This document shows positions 57,341 to 64,000 of a stretch of DNA of 64,000 nucleotides, piece by piece. This stretch comes from Alternaria dauci. Lineage: Eukaryota; Ascomycota; Dothideomycetes; Pleosporales; Pleosporaceae. A program made the translations under genes and the position numbers. Every line of letters begins with the position of its first letter. The stretch's first letter is position 1. The DNA lies in assembly GCF_042100115.1 (NCBI RefSeq), contig NC_091273.1, forward strand, positions 2,294,001 to 2,358,000, written 5' to 3'. The notes beneath the pieces were generated by a model, which did not search any database, was not told where the DNA came from, and saw only the letters and a list, made by a program, of their open reading frames with translations.

Positions 57341-58275
57341 CTACCTATCTCTCCCTAGCCTTTCCTCGTAGTCGTCCACCAATTCGTATGCCGGTCTGAA
57401 TTTGGGCTTCGGCTCGCCGTTTTCTTTTTTAGTCTGCGGTACTTGTTGCGTGGACGGCTCGCGCACGAGCTTCGGGTTTGGGTGCGTATCGGTTGTTCCG
57501 CCTAACGATGTGTACCCACGGTCGTATAGGGAACAGTAGGGTATGTTGAGGAAGCGTATAAACTAGATGTGTCAGTAAGCGGATACCTGCGCACGCAAAT
57601 GCGGCATACCGTCCATATGTCCACGTAGTGCCAGTCTATGACAGGGTGTATCCGCACAAAGGCCGGCCATCCCGAGTCTGTTGGGTCGAAGTGCTTCAAG
57701 TGCTCGCCATGCGGATCCGTCCGCCGCGTCCCCACCAGTATCGCCTTGACTGACGGCGTGTCCCTCAGGTAGTCGGCAAAGGCAGCCTTCATGGGCTTGG
57801 CGTATTCCAACAGGGCCAGCGAGTAGATCTTGCTGCTATGCGCGACGAACTCCTCGACCTCGGGAAAGGGATGCGCGTCTTGTATGTAGACGCACTGTAC
57901 GGCGGTCTCGATGCTGGACGAGGGGTTCGCGGTCTGCGTCAGACCCCGTCTGTGCATAGCGCAGAGATATAGTATAAGGAGGACAAGGCAGTCTTTGCCA
58001 CCATTATACGATAGGGAGAGCTCTGGGAGACTACATGGCCGTCAGTCGCAGCTGCCGCACGCCCCGCAGTGCCGCACCAACCTGTACTTGTCCAGTGCCT
58101 CTGCTATCACGCCGAGCGACGTGCGCGTCTGCTCCTGCACATTCTTGACGCGTTCCGACACCTCCTTGGCGTCGAGAAACGTGGCTATGCGGTCACTGAT
58201 GCGCGTGCATAGCTCGTGGAAGGGCAGCGGGGTATCGGAGACGAGGGGATCTGAAAATCCAGAGGCGGTGTTCAT
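57341..58275 (-). CDS. FAD1: FAD synthetase (FMN adenylyltransferase)
   Basis: Three exons, 58275-58082, 58030-57610 and 57562-57341, give 278 residues. The PAPS-reductase-fold nucleotide loop is LSYNGGKDCLV (Gly75, Gly76, Lys77, Asp78). ILVGTRRTDPHGEHLKHFDP and VIDWHYVDIWTFIRFLNIPY follow, then YCSLYDRGYTSLGGTTDTHP. These are the Fad1 signatures for FMN and ATP binding. The enzyme makes FAD from FMN and ATP. As in yeast it has no molybdopterin-binding domain, unlike the human protein. A Lys/Pro-rich insert precedes the conserved tail (FRPAYELVDDYEERLGR). It is head-to-head with MET5. Confidence 0.94.
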
Positions 58276-58874
58276 TGCGATTAAAGTACGCTAATCACGA
58301 CATCAGATGCAGATGCAGGCAATTGCGGTAAGGGCAGATATGGTGTCGACGATTGGTCGTACGGGCGTGCTGGTTCATGCCATGATGCATGTGTCGGCCA
58401 TGTCAGAGAGCGAACAGGTGGAGGTAGCCTGTGCTCCTATCGATAAGCAGCTGGCCCTCGGCTCATCTCAATGCGGCAAGGCGACAGGGCCCTCAGCTGG
58501 CCACTCAGACATGCGGGAGTAAGCATCACGACTACCCTCCGGCAGGACTCCACCACGAAATGCACCATGGGCGAAGTTCGGTCGCCAGCCTCGCGTCGAG
58601 CTGGACAAGCAGATCTAGCCAAGTGCATTACACCGAACGCGCGCATCCATGGCCGTCTGATTCGCCGCTCTTCGGCCCTCGCCCCAGACCCTGAAGTGCA
58701 CTAAAATATTGCGTGCTTTCGGCACGCGTTGTCATGACCTGTTAAAGGGAATTTTTCCATTGCCGTCGCCGCTGACTATGAGGACCGTCGCCGACAGTCC
58801 GAACTGCTACTACTCCTCGTCTCCCCCGTAGACATTTCCTTACTGTTACCGTCAACCCTGAATTTGCAGTCAAT
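58276..58874. promoter_or_regulatory. Divergent promoter region of FAD1 and MET5
   Basis: 599 bp between start codons. Nothing else coding is recognised. I looked for a sulfur-regulator (CYS3-type ATGRYRYCAT) site and found only imperfect versions (ATGGTGTCGA at about 58340). Confidence 0.45.
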
Positions 58875-61800
58875 ATGGGGTCCATCTCGACTGCAGGAGA
58901 GGCCGGTATGTCCCCGCAGCCATTCGCCCCGCCATTGTCTACCCCAGCACGCCGTTGCACCAGAGCAGGTGGCGGGTCAAAGTCACATCTACTGACTTGT
59001 GTATTGTGTAGTGGCCCGAATTGCCCACTTGGCCTCCGACGTGATTGTGTCGGTCGTCCCCTCCCTCACGACCGAATCTGAGTTCTCCGAGCCGCTGCGA
59101 GGACTACAGAAGCACAACGCGCCCAGTGTTGTGTGCAAGACACAGCCAGAGGTATTCTCCATGAATTGGTCACATCCGACTCTTTGTACTAATATTGTCC
59201 CAGATCCTGACAGTCCGCCAAAATGCGGATCCCCTTCTCTCTGTTTTCCAGCCCATTCGTGCGGGCAAGCTCACCAGCGTCACCACAACCTCGTCCATTC
59301 TTGTAAAGTCGATACCACACCTCTACAAGCTCGCCCAGTACCCCGTCGTTCTCCACGTATCAGTAGCGCCCTCGGGCTTCCCCGACTTCTCCGACATCAC
59401 CTCGATCCGGCAGTCTGGATTCGCCTTCATCCAGTCGGAGACACTGCAGGAGTTGCAGGATCTTGCCCTGACTGCACATGCGTTGGCCATCAAGTCAGGC
59501 AAGGGTGTCATTCACTTCTTCGATTCGGGCGCGACCGCTTTCAAAAAGACTGTTGAAGTCGAGGATGCCGACCTCGTCCGAAAAGTCATCGACCTAGACG
59601 CGGCGGCGGCATACCAGAGCACCAAGTCAGAGGAGACATCGCTGTACGCAGACGATGGCAGGACTTCGACACTGTCCTTTGCTCGGAGCCAGGCTATCAA
59701 TGCCGCCCCAACGGCAGCACCAGTCAGCGCTCCTGAGCAGGCCAAGTCGCTTCCGGTGTCGGAGAGGAACAGCCAGCGCGCCGACTCGTCTTCTGGCTCA
59801 TCACAGCGGGATGCTAGCACAAGCGGCGCGTCCGTGTCCTCTGCAACCACTGTCGAGTCTCTAATCTCAAAGCCTGTCTCATCCGAGGACATCTACCGCT
59901 TCGCCACACAGATCTGGGGAACCATTCGGGACGCCACCGGTCGAAGCTACGATGCATTCGCTTTCTCTGGCACTGGCACCGAGGAGGCTGCCATCTTCCT
60001 CTTCGGCGCTGACACTGCTGTGTTTGCCACCGAGTTGGACAGTGTAGAGGAGACCAAAGCGTATGCCAACACAGCCGTCATCACCGCGAGGTTGTACCGC
60101 CCCTGGCTGGGTGCCTCGCTCGCGCCTATGCTCCCCCGCTCGCTCAAGAGGATCGCTGTGCTAGAGCAGGTTCGGAGAAAGACCACCCGATGGGGTCCTG
60201 TACTGCTCGACCTTCTGATGTCGCTGAAGTCGACTGGCGGCGTCTCTCCCATGGTTGTAGGATACCAACTCGGCTACATCAACGAGGAGACTGTGTCCCA
60301 GGCGATGCGCGGTGTCTTCCAGAACCTGATGAGCGAGACGCCTGTGCAGAACCTCGTCATCGGCAACCTCGACGGCCCAGAGTCCCAGGCTATCAAGGCC
60401 GAGCAACCAGGGCTGGAGAATGCCTACATGAAGATTCTGAACCAGGTCTTTGGCGAGAAGCTCCACATTGCTAACCAGCTTGGTTCGCAGCACGCCGGCA
60501 TCTCCAACGATATCTCCTCTTCTCCAGAGTACGGCTTCGGCTCACTAGTAGCGCGCAAGGAGCACCGAAAGCGACTGGTAGACGAGGCCGCCGCTGCATC
60601 CAAGGAGGATGCGTTCACCACCCAAGCACCCAAGGAGTGGCTTTCCAAGTGGGCACTAAACGCCGATGACAGCGACAAGGCCAACGAGCTTGCTCCTGAA
60701 GTCATCGCCCGTCTCGGCACCGACGGCTCGCCCGTTGCCAGCCAGCTGTTGTCGTCAAAGAAGCTCTTCTACAAGGAATCCCCCTGGTTGGTTGGCTCGG
60801 ACGCTTGGGCGTACGACCTCGGAAACTCTGGCGTGCACCACGTCCTGGCCTCTGGCGAGAACGTCAACATGCTCATCATTGACTCAACCCCCTATTCTGA
60901 GCGCGCAGCCGCTGATGCCGCGAGGCGCAAGAAGGACATTGGTCTGTACGCAATGAACTACGGAAACGCCTACGTCGCATCGGTTGCTGTATACAGCTCC
61001 TACACTCAGGTCTTGGAGGCTATGATCGAGGCCGACAAGTTTGACGGCCCGTCTGTGGTGCTTGCATACCTTCCGTACGAGAAGGAGAACGACACACCCC
61101 TGACTGTTCTGCAAGAGACCAAGAAGGCTGTCGACCTTGGCTACTGGCCCCTGTACCGATGGGACCCGCGAGCTGAGGAGAAGGGCGAGGAGAACTTCAA
61201 GCTCGACTCGGAGCGGATCAAGAAGGAGCTCGAGGAGTTCCTCTCCCGCGACAACTACATGTCCCAGGTCATGAAGAGGCACCCCGAGTTCTCGTCCAAC
61301 ATCTCTGGATCCTACGGAACCGAGGTCAGGCAACTGCAAAAGCGCAAGGCCAAGGACGCCTACAGCAAGCTTCTTGAAGGTCTCCAGGGCGACCCAATGA
61401 CCATTCTCTTTGCTTCCGACAATGGCAACGCCGAAAACCTAGCCAAGCGTCTTGGAAACCGCGGCAAAGCGCGAGGCCTCAAGACCATGGTCATGGCTAT
61501 GGATGACTTCCCGATCGAAGACTTGCCCAATGAGCAGAACGTCATCCTGATGACCAGTGTTGCCGGTCAGGGAGAGTTCCCTCAGAACGGCCGAACATTC
61601 TGGGAAACCGTCAAGGATTCTACCGATTTGGATCTTGCGACAGTCAACTTCGGTGTCTTTGGTCTCGGTGACAGCCATTACTGGCCGCGCAAGGAGGACA
61701 AGATCTACTACAACAAGCCCGCAAAGGACCTCCATGCTCGCCTTCTGGCTCTCGGCGGTAAGCCCCTGGTAGAGTGTGGTCTCGGTGACGACCAAGACCC

Positions 61801-63670
61801 AGACGCCTACCAGACTGCGTACGCCGAATGGGAGCCGAAGCTCTGGGAGAAGCTCGGCGTTGCCAACGTCGAGAACCTGCCTGAGGAGCCGGCGCCGTTG
61901 ACCAACGAAGACATGAAGGCTGCTTCAAACTACCTCCGAGGTACGATCGAGGAGGGCTTGGCCGATACCAGCACCGGTGCCATCTCAGCAAGCGACCAAC
62001 AGCTCACCAAGTTCCACGGCACCTACATGCAGGACGATCGTGATCTCCGCGACCAACGCAAGGCACAGGGTCTTGAGCCAGCGTACTCCTTCATGATCCG
62101 TTGCCGACTGCCCGGAGGTGTCTCTACGCCCAAGCAGTGGCTGCAGATGGATGAGATCAGCACAAAGCTCGGTAACGAGACGATGAAGCTGACAACGCGA
62201 CAAACGTTCCAGTTCCACGGTGTCGTAAAGGGCAAGCTCAAGCCGGCTATGCAGGCTATCAACAAGGCGTTGATGACCACCATCGCGGCTTGCGGTGATG
62301 TCAACCGAAACGTCATGTGCAGCTCCCTGCCGACTCAGTCCAAGTACCACGGCCAGGTCCACAAGATTGCGCAGAAGATCAGCGACCATCTCCTTCCCTC
62401 TACCACTGCCTACCACGAGATTTGGTTGGAGGACGACGAGACAAAGCAGAAGCGCAAGGTTGCTGGTGAGGCTATCCAGGACCACGAGCCGCTCTACGGC
62501 CCGCTCTACCTCCCACGAAAGTTCAAGATTACCATTGCCATTCCTCCCCACAACGACACCGATGTGTATGCTCACGACATTGGTCTGATCGCAATCAAGG
62601 GCGAAGACGGAAACCTCGTGGGATTCAACGTCCTCGTCGGTGGTGGTATGGGTGTCACACACAACAACAAGAAGACGTACCCGCGAACCGGAAGCATGTT
62701 CGGCTACGTCTCAGCCGAGCAAGTGCATCTTGTCTGCGAGAAGATCATGCTCGTCCAGCGCGACCACGGTGACCGCAAGAACAGGAAGCACGCTCGTCTC
62801 AAGTACACCCTCGACGACATGGGTATTGATGTCTTCAAGGGCAAGGTTGAGGAGCTGTGGGGCCAGAAGTTTGACGAGCCCAAGCCCTTCAAGTTTCAGA
62901 GCAACATCGACACCTTTGGTTGGCAGAAGGACGAGACCGGTCTCAACCACTTCACCTTCTTTATTGAGAACGGCCGCATTGAGGACACTGCCAACTTCCC
63001 CATGAAGACTGGTCTCATCGAGGTGGCCAAGGTACACAAGGGCGAGTTCCGGTTGACTGGTAACCAGCATCTGATCCTGGCCAACGTCGCCGATGAAGAC
63101 CTGCCGGCCATGAAGGAGCTGCTGAAGAAGTGGAAGCTTGACAACACCAACTTTTCGGGCATGAGGCTGTCCAGTTCCGCCTGTGTTGCCTTCCCCACCT
63201 GCGGTCTTGCCATGGCGGAGTCAGAGCGCTACCTGCCTGAGCTTATCACCAAGCTCGAGGGTACACTCGAGGAATCTGGTCTGCGTCAAGACAGTATTGT
63301 CATGCGCATGACTGGTTGCCCCAACGGTTGCGCACGTCCATGGCTCGCCGAGGTTGCTTTCGTTGGAAAGGCCTACGGCGCGTACAACATGTACCTTGGT
63401 GGCGGTTACCACGGCCAAAGGCTGAACAAGCTTTACAGGAGCTCGATCAAAGAGGACGAGATCCTGGAGATTATGCAGCCAATGATCAAGCAATACGCCA
63501 AGGAGAGGAATGACGGAGAGCACTTTGGTGACTTCGTCATCAGGAAGGGTTACATTAACGAGACCACGCACGGAACAAACTTCCACGACAACGTAAGTTA
63601 ATCCGGCACAGATACATTGGATGTATGCTAACATAGTCAGACTGCGGAACAAGAATCAGATGGCGAGTAA
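58875..63670 (+). CDS. MET5: Sulfite reductase (NADPH) beta subunit
   Basis: Four exons, 58875-58905, 59012-59151, 59204-63592 and 63641-63670, give 1529 residues, close to other fungal MET5/Ecm17 proteins. The first 750 residues are the pyruvate-oxidoreductase-like part (ASDVIVSVVPSLTTES, GFAFIQSETLQELQDLA). A flavodoxin-like domain starts near 788 (ILFASDNGNAENLAKRLG). The C-terminal half is the siroheme/4Fe-4S sulfite reductase: TRQTFQFHGVVKG and NVMCSSLPTQSKYH, with cluster ligands Cys1384/1390 (CVAFPTC) and Cys1429/1433 (CPNGC). It reduces sulfite to sulfide for methionine and cysteine synthesis. The last exon encodes only TAEQESDGE. Splicing of 31-bp exon one gives MGSISTAGEAVARIAHLASD. 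Confidence 0.97.
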
Positions 63671-63944
63671 ATCTACGCCACGTGGGAGGACAGGTTTCAT
63701 TGGATTTCGTCGCGTTCGTCGATCTTACAATTTATGATCATTTTATGGCGTTTGGTGGGAAGTCCAAGCGGCTGGGAAAGTTATGTCTATAGTTTATGAC
63801 TGTTCGTATGATCAAAAGGAATGAATGATACCACACCAGGTACTTGATACTTATCACATATTCGTCGTCGTTCTGAACATCTCTTGGTTTCTGGTGTAAT
63901 TCTTAGGACTTGCCGATCACCATGCCTTTCAATGTCATCTCTTC
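63671..63944. other. MET5 downstream region
   Basis: About 270 bp of presumed 3' UTR. No complete gene is seen. Confidence 0.4.
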
Positions 63945-64000
63945 TTAAGGGCTCAACCTCTCGATCTTCCATTCCGCCTCCTTGATCCCCTCGGCGCCCT
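63945..64000 (-). CDS. Possible C-terminal end of a minus-strand gene (partial)
   Basis: The last 56 bases read on the minus strand as EGIKEAEWKIERLSP followed by a stop at 63947-63945. The charged, helical pattern looks coding, but the fragment is too short to identify and runs off the window. Confidence 0.3.
   Translation of the reverse strand, partial: GAEGIKEAEWKIERLSP

Noticed and set aside
58340..58350. CYS3-type sulfur regulator site in the FAD1/MET5 promoter
   Set aside because: Best matches miss the consensus at two positions, so I do not call a site.
61985..63070. Minus-strand frames of 225 and 119 codons inside MET5
   Set aside because: They lie wholly opposite the sulfite reductase catalytic domain and show no family features.
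1..64000. tRNA genes, rRNA, CRISPR arrays, intact transposons
   Set aside because: I looked for tRNA box-B-like sequences, regularly spaced long repeats, and transposase or reverse transcriptase motifs and saw none that held up.

Overview
The window is nuclear DNA of a filamentous ascomycete. Genes are packed on both strands, most are interrupted by short introns (about 46-90 bp, GT-AG, internal CTAAC/CTGAC-like branch sequences), and the proteins are typical fungal ones (DUF2293, Zn2Cys6 factor, HET domains, PL1 pectate lyase, CnxE, VMA16). The gene set and the HET and secreted genes suit a Dothideomycete, probably Pleosporales; this placement is inference. I support 29 protein-coding genes plus one edge fragment. 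I found no rRNA, tRNA, CRISPR array or intact transposon.

Region 0-40 kb is mostly conserved core: a membrane GNAT protein, a protein with a G16 tract, a CCDC25/Jlp2 homologue, an LYR-type protein, a DUF2293 protein, an intracellular GH2 enzyme, Pol III subunit RPC37, DDB1, a low-complexity protein, a TMEM42-like protein, TFIIA small subunit, V-ATPase c'' (VMA16), the molybdenum-cofactor enzyme CnxE, a Cys-rich membrane protein, a secreted-type SET protein, SYF1, V-ATPase D (VMA8), a U1A/U2B''-type splicing protein, an MFS transporter, a Zn2Cys6 regulator and an aldo-keto reductase. Several pairs are head-to-head with short shared promoters: RPC37/DDB1, TOA2/VMA16, SYF1/VMA8, U1A/MFS and FAD1/MET5.

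Region 41-54 kb is an accessory island and the most interesting part. It holds a stand-alone HET protein, a 1348-residue fusion of a protein kinase with a complete HET protein, and, divergently from the fusion, a second kinase whose N-terminal module resembles that of the fusion. The HET gene lies between arms of an imperfect inverted repeat of about 78 bp, the second kinase uses GC-AG introns, and four of the window's five TACCTAGGTA palindromes are here. By analogy with fungal HET proteins, which trigger programmed cell death in non-self recognition, I infer a kinase-coupled allorecognition or immune locus.

Region 54-64 kb has a secreted pectate lyase, a small secreted Cys-containing protein, then FAD synthetase (FAD1) head-to-head with the sulfite reductase beta subunit (MET5). 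FAD is a cofactor of the sulfite reductase holoenzyme, so this pair makes metabolic sense. The last bases may hold the C-terminal end of another minus-strand gene.
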